DNA of 64,000 nt from Plenodomus lindquistii (GCA_025504975.1 JANUWI010000001.1:2790001-2854000); one strand, 5' to 3'; counted from the stretch's first letter, positions 1-9,922 are shown. Numbers and translations are program-made. The notes: generated from the letters alone by a model not told the origin.

Positions 1-322
1 CTTAGTAAATAACTAGAATGCTATAAAAAGTTTTTTTCTAATAATATATACGCGTAATATATATAGTTTTAGAATATACACCTATTTATTAGTAATCTTT
101 ACTAAAACTAAAAAATAAAAGTTAATTATTATAGCTTTAATATAATAAAATAGAAGTCTATATATATATATATATATAATTTAATATAAATTAAATATAG
201 AATTAAAATCTATAACTATAGAAAGTAATTTTCTAGAAAAATCTTTTTTACTATAAAATAAGCTACTTCTACTTAAAAAAAAAGATAAAATAAAATAAAA
301 AATTAAAAAACTATTTTAATTA
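1..322. repeat. AT-rich, RIP-like island, left part
   Basis: Extremely AT-rich DNA built from short TA, TTA, CTA and AGTA words. The dinucleotides CA and TG are very rare while TA is in large excess and a few CG remain. That is the pattern left by repeat-induced point mutation, which turns CpA into TpA. No reading frame can be supported. It is the left flank of the first transposon copy; the TA at 321-322 is that element's target duplication. Confidence 0.8.
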
Positions 323-368
323 ACGTATTCCACCAGCGAGCCGGTCAACCCAGCGAGCCGGTCAAAAT
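323..368 (+). repeat. Left terminal inverted repeat, copy 1
   Basis: 46 bp, starting ACGTATTCC. It contains a 16 bp unit (CCAGCGAGCCGGTCAA) at 333-348 and again at 350-365, a 17 bp period. The duplicated unit may be a double binding site for the transposase N-terminal DNA-binding domains; that role is inferred. Confidence 0.92.
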
Positions 369-402
369 CTGCCAAGCCTTGTACTTATCCCATCGCCCTA
401 CC

Positions 403-2097
403 ATGGACCAACAACGTCGCGAGCTGCTAATACAGAACGAAGGGAGAATACAGCTTGCTATCCAAGCCTACGAAGCCGGCCAATTTAAGAGCCATCGAGC
501 TGCAGCTGCAGCTTTCAGCGTCAATCAACGCAGGCTCTCTGAACGGATTAACGGAATCACTCCACGCTCCCAAACTCGACCTAACTGCCAGAAACTCACT
601 GCCACCGAAGAGCAGACGATTGTCCGATATATTCTCAACCTTGATTCGCGAGGGTTTGCCCCCCGGCTGTGCGAGGTGGAAGATATGGCCAATAAGATAC
701 TAGGGGTACGCGACGGGACACCGGTGGGCAAGCACTGGGCTGAGCGCTTCGTGACGCGCTCCGGCGAGCTCAAGATGGCTTTCAATCGAGCAAAGGATAG
801 GCAGAGGATAAGGCAGGAGGATCCAGAGATCATTGGCGCGTGGTTCAAGCTCGTGGATGAGACAAAAGCCAAGTACGGTGTCCAGGACAACGACGTCCAC
901 AACTTCGACGAGACTGGCTTCCAGATGGGCGTAATTGGGTCTATGAAAGTCGTCACAGGCTCTGAGAGACGTAATCGGCCAGACCTCATCCAGCCGGGCG
1001 ATCGTGAGTGGGTTACCGTTATCCAGAGCATATGCGCCTCGGGGGATGCAACCCCGCCTTTTATTATCTACAAAGGACGTGTACACATCTCTGCGTGGTA
1101 CGAGGAGGCCAGTATCCCTCACAACTGGAAACTCTCAGTCTCTGAGAACGGCTGGACAAATAACGCGCTTGGGCTGGAGTGGTTGAAGCACTTTGACGCG
1201 CATACAAAGGCGCAAAAGGTGGGGGTATACCGGTTGCTGATCTTGGACGGCCACGAGAGCCACCTCAACCAAGAGTTTAAGGACTACTGCGTGGAGAACA
1301 AGATCCTAACACTCTGTATGCCCCCCCATTCATCCCACATCCTCCAGCCACTTGATGTGGTGTGTTTCTCGCCGTTGAAGCGCAAGTACTCCCAGCGCGT
1401 GCGAGACTTGGCACGCCGACGCGTCTTCCACATCAACAAGGAAGGCTTCCTCCCAGCCTTCAAAGACGCGTTTTTTGACGTGTTTACGGTTGACAACTGT
1501 CGAAAGGCCTTTGAGGCATCAGGGCTAGTCCCTACCAACGCGCAGGTAGTGTTGGATCGCCTTGAGGTGCGGTTACGTACCCCACCTCAACCCTCCCCTC
1601 CGGCAAACCCATGGCAATCGAAGACTCCAAGCAATACTCATGAATTTGGGTCTCAGTCAAAGCTCGTACGCGAGTCCTTTACTCGGTCGCCTGTAACTGC
1701 ACAAGCTGGCTTCTCACAGCTCGTGAAAGGGGCTGAACTAATGCTGCACCAAAACGCTCTTCTTCAAGCCCGTAACCACGAGCTTGAGGAGCAATTGGCG
1801 GAGATGACAAAGAGGAAGGGGCGTAAAAGAAAGAGGATCCAGCAAGGAGGTACTCTTGAGTACGGTGCCGGGTCGCAGGCTGCTACAGCCTCAACTGCGG
1901 CGCCTGCTCCATCAAAACGTGCGCGTGGTGGTGGTGGTCAAGCACCTGCTCAACCAGGTGTCCGACGCTGTGGCAATTGTGGAGGGACTGGGCACAACGC
2001 TCGTACGTGCCAGAAAGGTTCAGAAAGTACTTCTGAATCAGATGCGAGCTCTATAGCGGTAGAGTCAGATGTTGATAGTAATAATAATGACGATTGA
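403..2097 (+). CDS. Pogo/Fot1-family DDE transposase, copy 1
   Basis: Intact 564-residue transposase that cuts and re-inserts the element. The frame is open from 379, but the first ATG is at 403 (MDQQRREL), which I take as the start. Domain order: N-terminal Psq-type helix-turn-helix (about 5-55), CENP-B-type DNA-binding region (about 60-135), DDE_1 catalytic domain (about 150-385) with D169 in NFDETGF, D282 in ILDGHESH and D318 in QPLD, giving a DD35D spacing, then a leucine-rich coiled segment (about 440-475), a basic patch KRKGRKRKR, and a C-terminal zinc knuckle CX2CX4HX4C at C523-C536. All catalytic residues are present and there are no stops or frameshifts, so it may be active. No intron is evident. 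Confidence 0.93.
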   Translation: MDQQRRELLIQNEGRIQLAIQAYEAGQFKSHRAAAAAFSVNQRRLSERINGITPRSQTRPNCQKLTATEEQTIVRYILNLDSRGFAPRLCEVEDMANKILGVRDGTPVGKHWAERFVTRSGELKMAFNRAKDRQRIRQEDPEIIGAWFKLVDETKAKYGVQDNDVHNFDETGFQMGVIGSMKVVTGSERRNRPDLIQPGDREWVTVIQSICASGDATPPFIIYKGRVHISAWYEEASIPHNWKLSVSENGWTNNALGLEWLKHFDAHTKAQKVGVYRLLILDGHESHLNQEFKDYCVENKILTLCMPPHSSHILQPLDVVCFSPLKRKYSQRVRDLARRRVFHINKEGFLPAFKDAFFDVFTVDNCRKAFEASGLVPTNAQVVLDRLEVRLRTPPQPSPPANPWQSKTPSNTHEFGSQSKLVRESFTRSPVTAQAGFSQLVKGAELMLHQNALLQARNHELEEQLAEMTKRKGRKRKRIQQGGTLEYGAGSQAATASTAAPAPSKRARGGGGQAPAQPGVRRCGNCGGTGHNARTCQKGSESTSESDASSIAVESDVDSNNNDD

Positions 2098-2123
2098 AAA
2101 CTTGGTGTTCATGATGCCAAGCT

Positions 2124-2169
2124 ATTTTGACCGGCTCGCTGGGTTGACCGGCTCGCTGGTGGAATACGT
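2124..2169 (-). repeat. Right terminal inverted repeat, copy 1
   Basis: Exact reverse complement of 323-368, ending in ACGT, followed by the TA target duplication at 2170-2171. Confidence 0.92.
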
Positions 2170-2171
2170 TA

Positions 2172-4303
2172 TACTCTAAATAATAGTAATCTACTTATAA
2201 TTACTTAGTAAAATAAAATCTAGCTAATTATATTTTTTAAAGTTTATAATAACTTTTATAAACCTAATTACGCCTATTTAGAAGCTAGTTTTATTAAAAT
2301 TATAGATATTATTATTTTAAATACTATACTTAGCTTTTATTTTATTTATAAATTTAAACTATATACTAATAATCTCTAGATTTTTCTACTTTATTTTTTA
2401 TTTATTTTTTATTTAGTTAAAAGCTATTTTAAATTTATTTAAATATATTATAAAGCGCTTAGTCTAGTATTTATCTACTAGTATTCTATTATATACCTCT
2501 AGTATTTTATTAGCTATATTCTCTACTTTATATAACTAAAGTATATATTTTTATAAATTAAAGTTAAAAATATATTAGATAATTATTTATCTTTTAGTAG
2601 TAGTAAATTTCTAGTAATTAGATTAAATTTTAGCGCGTAAAGTAGTTCTATTAATCTAATTAAAAAGCTTTTAATAATTAACTCTAAAAGCTATAGTAGT
2701 AGTCTATTAGTTTTTAAATTAGCTAGCTTTAAAAATAGAATAGATAAATTCTAATTAGCTTTTAGTTTAAATTAATATTATATTATATTATTAGAGTATA
2801 TTATATAGAGTATAGTGTTTATAATACTAAAAAAAAGTAGCTAGCTTAGTAGTATAGCTAGTTTAGTAGTAAAATATATTATATATAATATAATTTAACA
2901 CTAACTTTTTATAAAAGCTTTAGCTAGATATAATATTAACTATATCTATTTATATAACTAATTACTAAAGTATATAAATACTTAAAAACTTTATATACAA
3001 TTTTCTTTTATTTAAATAGCTTTTTATAATAGTATTATTACTTTAATTTAAAATCTAAACTTTATTTACTTTTATATATATAGCTATATAGCTTTTACTA
3101 TAACTAATAATATATATTAGAGTAAAATATATTTATAACATTTTAATTTAAAAGTCTAGGTAGAATACCTAGTAAGCTATTAGTTTTTTAATATTAATAA
3201 AATATAGATTTTCTTTTTTACTAAAATTATTAGTACTAAAAACATTACTTTTAATTGATAAATAACTTTTAATAGAAAGGTAAAAATTTTAATAAGTAAT
3301 TTCATATATAGTATATTAGAAGAAATTACTATACTTATAAAAACTATAGAGCTTTTTCTTCTATTATATAAACTAGAAACTAAATTATTCTATAAAAATA
3401 AACCTATACTTTAATAGTTTTTAAAAATAGTTAGACATATAATAAACTAAGTATAAACTAGTTAAAATATTTTAATAAATATATAAAAAGAATATACTAT
3501 TAGTATATTAATTTATAGTTAAATATTATAAAAATTATAATTTTTTTTAATTCTACTAGTACTATAAAAAATAAAAAATTATAATTCTTTACATAATTTT
3601 TTTTAATATATTTTCTATAGCTATTTAATAAAAATTATTCTATAGTTTAAAAAAATATATATAGCTTCTAAACTAAAAATTTATTATATAATTAGATTAA
3701 TATTATTATTAAAAATAAATTTTATTATACTTTATTACTATTTTTAATACTACTATTATTTAAAATAATATTTAAAAAAGCTTTTAAAGTGTAGGCTTAG
3801 TTCTTTTTAACCTAGAGGCTATAATATCTAGTTTTAATATTAAACTATATACACTATTATTTTTTAGTATTAATTTTAAAATTTAGTTTTTTAAAGTTCT
3901 AAATATTACTTTATAATTTATATTATAATTAAAACTTTTTAATTAAAATTTAAAAGTATATATTAAATTTACTAAAAGGTATATTTAATATATTTAAAAG
4001 TTTAGTAAAAATCTAATATTAGTAGTATATTAAATATACTAATATATAACTATTATTTTAATTAAAAATAGTAAATAAATTTACTATATAATAAAATATA
4101 TATAATATATATATATATATATATAAATAAAATACGTTTATAAATAAATAAAAATTTCTATTTAGTAACTATAAAAGATTTTATAGTATATAATAAAAAA
4201 AATAATCTATTTAATAGTACTATAGATATTATAGTAAACGTAATTATAATATATATATAAATAAATATTTAATAAAAATATTTTTAAATAAATTAATTTA
4301 CTA
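2172..4303. repeat. AT-rich, RIP-like spacer between the transposons
   Basis: About 2.1 kb of the same TA-rich, CA/TG-poor sequence as the left flank, with only scattered CG-containing words. It separates the two inverted transposon copies. No readable frame or recognisable element remains. It probably derives from older repeats destroyed by RIP; their identity cannot be read by eye. Confidence 0.8.
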
Positions 4304-4305
4304 TA

Positions 4306-4351
4306 ACGTATTCCACCAGCGAGCCGGTCAACCCAGCGAGCCGGTCAAAAT
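4306..4351 (+). repeat. Terminal inverted repeat, copy 2 (3' end of element)
   Basis: Same 46 bp sequence as 323-368, including the internal 17 bp-period duplication. It lies beyond the stop codon of the copy 2 transposase. Confidence 0.92.
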
Positions 4352-4377
4352 AGCTTGGCATCATGAACACCAAGTTT

Positions 4378-6072
4378 TCAATCGTCATTATTATTACTAT
4401 CAACATCTGACTCTACCGCTATAGAGCTCGCATCTGATTCAGAAGTACTTTCTGAACCTTTCTGGCACGTACGAGCGTTGTGCCCAGTCCCTCCACAATT
4501 GCCACAGCGTCGGACACCTGGTTGAGCAGGTGCTTGACCACCACCACCACGCGCACGTTTTGATGGAGCAGGCGCCGCAGTTGAGGCTGTAGCAGCCTGC
4601 GACCCGGCACCGTACTCAAGAGTACCTCCTTGCTGGATCCTCTTTCTTTTACGCCCCTTCCTCTTTGTCATCTCCGCCAATTGCTCCTCAAGCTCGTGGT
4701 TACGGGCTTGAAGAAGAGCGTTTTGGTGCAGCATTAGTTCAGCCCCTTTCACGAGCTGTGAGAAGCCAGCTTGTGCAGTTACAGGCGACCGAGTAAAGGA
4801 CTCGCGTACGAGCTTTGACTGAGACCCAAATTCATGAGTATTGCTTGGAGTCTTCGATTGCCATGGGTTTGCCGGAGGGGAGGGTTGAGGTGGGGTACGT
4901 AACCGCACCTCAAGGCGATCCAACACTACCTGCGCGTTGGTAGGGACTAGCCCTGATGCCTCAAAGGCCTTTCGACAGTTGTCAACCGTAAACACGTCAA
5001 AAAACGCGTCTTTGAAGGCTGGGAGGAAGCCTTCCTTGTTGATGTGGAAGACGCGTCGGCGTGCCAAGTCTCGCACGCGCTGGGAGTACTTGCGCTTCAA
5101 CGGCGAGAAACACACCACATCAAGTGGCTGGAGGATGTGGGATGAATGGGGGGGCATACAGAGTGTTAGGATCTTGTTCTCCACGCAGTAGTCCTTAAAC
5201 TCTTGGTTGAGGTGGCTCTCGTGGCCGTCCAAGATCAGCAACCGGTATACCCCCACCTTTTGCGCCTTTGTATGCGCGTCAAAGTGCTTCAACCACTCCA
5301 GCCCAAGCGCGTTATTTGTCCAGCCGTTCTCAGAGACTGAGAGTTTCCAGTTGTGAGGGATACTGGCCTCCTCGTACCACGCAGAGATGTGTACACGTCC
5401 TTTGTAGATAATAAAAGGCGGGGTTGCATCCCCCGAGGCGCATATGCTCTGGATAACGGTAACCCACTCACGATCGCCCGGCTGGATGAGGTCTGGCCGA
5501 TTACGTCTCTCAGAGCCTGTGACGACTTTCATAGACCCAATTACGCCCATCTGGAAGCCAGTCTCGTCGAAGTTGTGGACGTCGTTGTCCTGGACACCGT
5601 ACTTGGCTTTTGTCTCATCCACGAGCTTGAACCACGCGCCAATGATCTCTGGATCCTCCTGCCTTATCCTCTGCCTATCCTTTGCTCGATTGAAAGCCAT
5701 CTTGAGCTCGCCGGAGCGCGTCACGAAGCGCTCAGCCCAGTGCTTGCCCACCGGTGTCCCGTCGCGTACCCCTAGTATCTTATTGGCCATATCTTCCACC
5801 TCGCACAGCCGGGGGGCAAACCCTCGCGAATCAAGGTTGAGAATATATCGGACAATCGTCTGCTCTTCGGTGGCAGTGAGTTTCTGGCAGTTAGGTCGAG
5901 TTTGGGAGCGTGGAGTGATTCCGTTAATCCGTTCAGAGAGCCTGCGTTGATTGACGCTGAAAGCTGCAGCTGCAGCTCGATGGCTCTTAAATTGGCCGGC
6001 TTCGTAGGCTTGGATAGCAAGCTGTATTCTCCCTTCGTTCTGTATTAGCAGCTCGCGACGTTGTTGGTCCAT
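4378..6072 (-). CDS. Pogo/Fot1-family DDE transposase, copy 2
   Basis: Encodes the same 564-residue protein as copy 1, read leftwards, with ATG at 6072. The upstream in-frame stretch to 6096 begins with TTG and is not used as the start. The catalytic triad D169, D282, D318, the DNA-binding N-terminus and the C-terminal zinc knuckle are unchanged. The absence of even one amino-acid difference from copy 1 points to very recent transposition. Confidence 0.93.
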   Translation of the reverse strand: MDQQRRELLIQNEGRIQLAIQAYEAGQFKSHRAAAAAFSVNQRRLSERINGITPRSQTRPNCQKLTATEEQTIVRYILNLDSRGFAPRLCEVEDMANKILGVRDGTPVGKHWAERFVTRSGELKMAFNRAKDRQRIRQEDPEIIGAWFKLVDETKAKYGVQDNDVHNFDETGFQMGVIGSMKVVTGSERRNRPDLIQPGDREWVTVIQSICASGDATPPFIIYKGRVHISAWYEEASIPHNWKLSVSENGWTNNALGLEWLKHFDAHTKAQKVGVYRLLILDGHESHLNQEFKDYCVENKILTLCMPPHSSHILQPLDVVCFSPLKRKYSQRVRDLARRRVFHINKEGFLPAFKDAFFDVFTVDNCRKAFEASGLVPTNAQVVLDRLEVRLRTPPQPSPPANPWQSKTPSNTHEFGSQSKLVRESFTRSPVTAQAGFSQLVKGAELMLHQNALLQARNHELEEQLAEMTKRKGRKRKRIQQGGTLEYGAGSQAATASTAAPAPSKRARGGGGQAPAQPGVRRCGNCGGTGHNARTCQKGSESTSESDASSIAVESDVDSNNNDD

Positions 6073-6106
6073 GGTAGGGCGATGGGATAAGTACAAGGCT
6101 TGGCAG

Positions 6107-6152
6107 ATTTTGACCGGCTCGCTGGGTTGACCGGCTCGCTGGTGGAATACGT
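6107..6152 (-). repeat. Terminal inverted repeat, copy 2 (5' end of element)
   Basis: Exact reverse complement of 4306-4351, upstream of the copy 2 transposase start. Confidence 0.92.
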
Positions 6153-6154
6153 TA

Positions 6155-6690
6155 ATAATAATATACTATAATTATTAGTTATATACTTCTAGTTTAAACG
6201 TATATTTTAGTAAAGTTTTAGTAAAATAACTAATTTTTTTATATAACTAATTTATCTATATAGTATATTATTTATAAAATAATTATAAAACTATAAAAAG
6301 TTATACTATAAAAGTTAAATAATATATAAGTATAATATTTATTATACATTTTATATCTAAAGTATTTATAATAATACTAGTCTATTATCTCTATTTTAAT
6401 TTTTAAAACTTTAAATTTATTCTAGTTTTTTTTTTTTTTAATATTATCTATTATAAAGTTTAGCCTATAAAGAGTTTTAATACCTAGGTTTAAACTATAT
6501 ACATACTATTTAATCTATAAATAATCTATTTATAGATTATTATACTCTTTTTAAAGTTACTTGCTATAGTAGAATTAATCTAAGGCTTAGTATTTATTCT
6601 ATAAAATTCTAGAGGTTTAATTAGCTAGTATTATAGTTTGCCTATACTAGAATAAAGTTTATGTAAAGCACTTTCTAATATCTTCTCTTA
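6155..6690. repeat. AT-rich, RIP-like island, right part
   Basis: Continuation of the TA-rich, CA/TG-poor DNA to about 6.69 kb, where composition changes within some tens of bases to ordinary genic sequence. No gene is visible. The edge lies only about 230 bp from the amidotransferase start, so that promoter sits against the AT-rich block. Confidence 0.75.
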
Positions 6691-6918
6691 TTCAAGCTGT
6701 ATAAATTATTTTGTAAAACTCTGTTTTAGTAGGGATTGCTAATAAACGGGCGTGCATTACAAGACCGCGCACAGACACGGTATCGCCCAAGCGCTTATCA
6801 ATGAATATATGCTACCTATCTGGCCACTTCCTGTACATTACCACAGAATTAGAATCAACAAAAAAACCTCCGGACTTCTACTGGTTTACCTTCTTCCCCC
6901 AAGTCATCTTGCTTGCCA

Positions 6919-7800
6919 ATGTCTCTAATCCTGCGGATCTGCATGCTAAATGCCGACACTCCTGTTCCGGCCATTCACTCGACCCTCGCAACAACATACG
7001 GCCAGATTTTCCACAGCCTCCTTTCGTCTACAGCATCCTCCCCGAATTTCAACATCCTAGTTCAATCTTTCGACTTCGACGTGGTCGAAGGCGAGTACCC
7101 GCCATCACTAGACGACTTCGACGCCATCATCATCTCCGGCTCTGCAAAGTCAGCCTATGATGATATGGAATGGATCAAGCATTTAAATCGCTATATATGC
7201 CATGTATATCATAAGGAACCGAGGATCAAATTGTTTGGAAGCTGTTTTGGGCATCAAATCATATGCCAGAGTTTACTTGGCGACTATGGTGTGAGGGTTG
7301 AGAAAGACCCACAAGGCTGGGAAGTAGGTGTGCATTCCATCACCTTACACCCAGAATTTCGAGAGAGCTTTAATCGTTCTTTGAAGAGCTCCGGGAGTGA
7401 CGAGCAGGTGGCTGAAACTGCACGTTTGCAATTCGTCCACCATGATCATGTTGTTATTCCGAGTTTCACCGACCTGCCCACGGGTTGGATGTTACTAGGT
7501 AGTACACAGCATTGTGCGGTACAGGGTATTTATCAGCCACGCCGCGTTTTGACGATCCAAGGGCATTTCGAATTTAACAAGGTCATTAACAGCGAAACGG
7601 TCAAGTATTTCTTCCCAGACTGGGCACAGGAGGTGATGGAGGCGACACTGGAAGCAATAGACAAGGACGACGACGCAGTCCTGGTAGCGAGTATGGTTCT
7701 CTCATTTTTCTTGGAAGAAGGATTGGATAGGAAAAATTATGGCGTACAGGATTTGACAACAAAATCGGTGCATGGGACTTGTAGAGACGAGTGCGAATAG
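6919..7800 (+). CDS. Class I glutamine amidotransferase-like protein
   Basis: Single-exon gene for 293 residues. The ATG at 6919 is used; the in-frame TTG at 6913 is not. The protein is one GATase1 domain of the GMP-synthase-like fungal family, expected to be cytosolic. An N-terminal LNADTPVP segment precedes the alpha/beta fold; the oxyanion region IIISGSAKSAYDD is at about 70-82; the nucleophile elbow GSCFGHQ has catalytic C109; and GHFEF gives H216 and E218, completing the triad. Such proteins hydrolyse glutamine or related gamma-glutamyl substrates, but no synthase partner domain is fused, so the substrate is unknown. It is the first gene beyond the AT-rich island, which could affect its expression. 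Confidence 0.85.
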   Translation: MSLILRICMLNADTPVPAIHSTLATTYGQIFHSLLSSTASSPNFNILVQSFDFDVVEGEYPPSLDDFDAIIISGSAKSAYDDMEWIKHLNRYICHVYHKEPRIKLFGSCFGHQIICQSLLGDYGVRVEKDPQGWEVGVHSITLHPEFRESFNRSLKSSGSDEQVAETARLQFVHHDHVVIPSFTDLPTGWMLLGSTQHCAVQGIYQPRRVLTIQGHFEFNKVINSETVKYFFPDWAQEVMEATLEAIDKDDDAVLVASMVLSFFLEEGLDRKNYGVQDLTTKSVHGTCRDECE

Positions 7801-8249
7801 TCTGAGCAGGCCTCTGCCAGTGTGATTACGCCATGACACGGACACCATATCACATGCTGTGAGATTTTGATGAAGTTGCGGGCAACGGAAGATCAACAAC
7901 TGTGAGGCACTTGAACACACCACAATCTGTGTCATGACAATTGTCAAAAGAGCCCATCAAATACGCCAAATGTACAGCGACTCATATCATGAACCGAAAT
8001 CGATCTATTCCAAACAACAGCAGGCCCTTGGCCGACAGCTATGCTGATATGTGATCCCTTCTACATCAAGAGACGCAATCCAGACTATGGATGAGCCTCG
8101 GAAAGACCGGAGCCCCGCGTGATCATAAGTTTGCAATTTTTGGCTGTTTGATAAAGGGCAATAAGATCCATTGGGGCTGACAGTCAGAAACCTTTATGCA
8201 CGAAGGGGGTAGACCTGACATGTGTTAGGCAGCATCGAACAATCTCAGT
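7801..8249. other. Intergenic, convergent gene ends
   Basis: 449 bp between the ends of the amidotransferase and the MEI4-like gene. Presumably two 3' untranslated regions and terminators. I see no gene or repeat. Confidence 0.6.
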
Positions 8250-9922
8250 TCAGTGCCATCCACCTTCCTTGCCCATAACATCCCATCCCACCAGACGCCA
8301 GACCTCCTGCTTGAACCAGGTCGTGACCTCTTTATCGTCCACCTTTGCCACGTTTTGCAGTGATGCTAAGCGCATTGCTGGCAAGGGTTTTGTGAGAACA
8401 TCCAGAAAGTCGTCTTGTACCTCATCGCCATACATGCACGCGAGCAGTGTACGTTGCAGCTTTTCTTTGGCGATTGGACTTAAGCGCGCTCTTGAAGCCG
8501 TGGGTAGAGTCTTGGTGCTTAGTGTACGAAGAAGGTGGTTAGGGAATTTGGAGGTGCGGCCTATCTGTGGATTCATGTGGTAGGGTGCTAGACCCATGGC
8601 GCGCTCGAGTATCAAAATAAGTGCTTTCAATTCCAATCGAACAGCTGGTGCTGCGGAGTCGTCCTTTGGAATTTCAGAGGAGCCTTCCGAAGCCGGTGGG
8701 GACATGATATTGCCTTCAATGCTCGTGCTCCGGTGATGTCCAAACGTACAGTAGTATAGGCGCTGGCCGACGCGCTCAAGCAAGATGAAGACGAACCCAT
8801 CAAAGAGCTTTTGGTGACAGTCATCCGACTTGTCGAGTAGGCCAAGAAAACCCACAAGGAGGTGAGCAATAGCTCGCGCTGCTGCACTCTCTCTGGGTCT
8901 TTGGTCGGCGGTCTCTGGTTTGCTTTTCTTCACCTGAATAGGCTGCGAGGTGACTAGCTCCGCTGTTTGACGAGCCGAAAGTTGGATCGCATTCATTGCG
9001 CATTTGAACATGTCCACAAGTTCACATATGACAAGGCTGGGCCTGCGCGTGTCTGCGTCCGAGCCCATAAGCTTACTGATGCCAATGAGGACCGACATGA
9101 AAGCTCTCGCACATACAGAGAGGGCAATCGAAAAGTCCGACTTGTCCTGGTCCAAAGACATGGCTTCCGAGTTGCCTCGTCCGTGTCGCGATAGTGACTT
9201 GTAGTTCTGGGCTACAACTCGGATGACTTTGCCAAGCGTTGAAGTAGTCTTGACAAGAGTGAGACACAACGTATCAGGGTCCGAACGGGAGGCTCGACAT
9301 AGACTGTGAAGAATGAACAACGCCTCTGTTAGATTCGCTCCATCTTTGTTACTGTCAGCACATGGGAAAACAACACTATAGTCAGTCGCCTACCGTCCCC
9401 CAGAGCATCAAGGAAATCTGCATCATCCTCTATTGAGTCCTGAGTCTCAACGACTGATTGTTGTGCTGATGTTGGCTGTGAACGCTTCGTTATACGGACT
9501 GGTGAGGCTGCGCGCGCCTTCCGTCTAGGAGATGGTCCAACTCGTTGGTCGAGACCATCGATCGGCAGGTCGAGACGGACGGTTAGGGCGTGGTTGGATC
9601 GCTCAAGTTTGATGTTCAAGCTTTGTAGCCGGGCACATTCCTCTTGGGATCGTGCATACTTGTCTTTCCAGTATCCCACCAGGTCGAGATAGTGGCTCGA
9701 GTCTTCTCTGGTGGCGGGATTTGCTCCTCGTCGTACGTGCTTGCGCAGTTGTAATATATAGTCTGTGAACATGAGGCTAGAGGAACACGTCATGGGAGCA
9801 ACGTGGATCTTACTTCGTAAGGATAGGGTTGCTGGCTTTGAGCGGATGACTGCAACAGCAAGGGCGATCTGCTCGGGCGCTGGTATCTTCACTTGTGGAA
9901 GTGATGGTGCGGCTCGCGTCAT
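8250..9922 (-). CDS. mei4: Probable MEI4-like meiotic double-strand-break protein
   Basis: Three exons reading leftwards: 9814-9922, 9394-9762 and 8250-9343, with introns of 51 nt (9763-9813, GTAAGA to CACAG) and 50 nt (9344-9393, GTAGGC to AAAG, branch site CTGAC). The product is 523 residues. Residues 18-34 carry the segment ALAVAVIRSKPA, then after the first splice NYILQLRKHV. This matches what I recall of the animal MEI4 N-terminal signature (ALALAIIRSKPA followed by a helix). A coiled segment (about 60-85) and a basic serine-rich linker follow, then a long helical region beginning ANLTEALFILHSL. MEI4 works with REC114 and IHO1/Mer2 to activate Spo11. This family diverges fast, so the assignment rests on one motif plus the helical layout. 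The AAG acceptor is chosen because it restores GANLTEALFI. Confidence 0.6.

Larger units (their letters stand above)
323..2169 (+). mobile_element. Fot1/pogo-type DNA transposon, copy 1
   Basis: Complete element of 1,847 bp bounded by perfect 46 bp terminal inverted repeats (323-368 and 2124-2169) and flanked by TA duplications (321-322 and 2170-2171), the expected target for Tc1/mariner-pogo elements. It holds one uninterrupted transposase gene. Base composition is normal (about half GC), in strong contrast to the AT-rich DNA on both sides, so it inserted after that DNA was mutated or has escaped the mutation. It is identical in length, and as far as I compared in sequence, to the inverted copy at 4306-6152. 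Size and architecture resemble the Molly/Pixie class of Pleosporales elements, but I cannot assign a named family. Confidence 0.93.
4306..6152 (-). mobile_element. Fot1/pogo-type DNA transposon, copy 2 (inverted)
   Basis: Second 1,847 bp copy on the opposite strand, with 46 bp terminal inverted repeats at 4306-4351 and 6107-6152 and TA duplications at 4304-4305 and 6153-6154. All six frames across the coding part match copy 1, so the copies are essentially identical in nucleotides. Because each copy has its own TA duplication in AT-rich DNA, both look like true insertions rather than one duplicated segment. The pair forms a large inverted repeat with 1.85 kb arms and a 2.1 kb loop. Confidence 0.93.

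Noticed and set aside
1..6152. Defence system, CRISPR array or viral insertion in the AT-rich island
   Set aside because: The only readable genes are the two transposases; no spaced repeats or viral proteins are seen.
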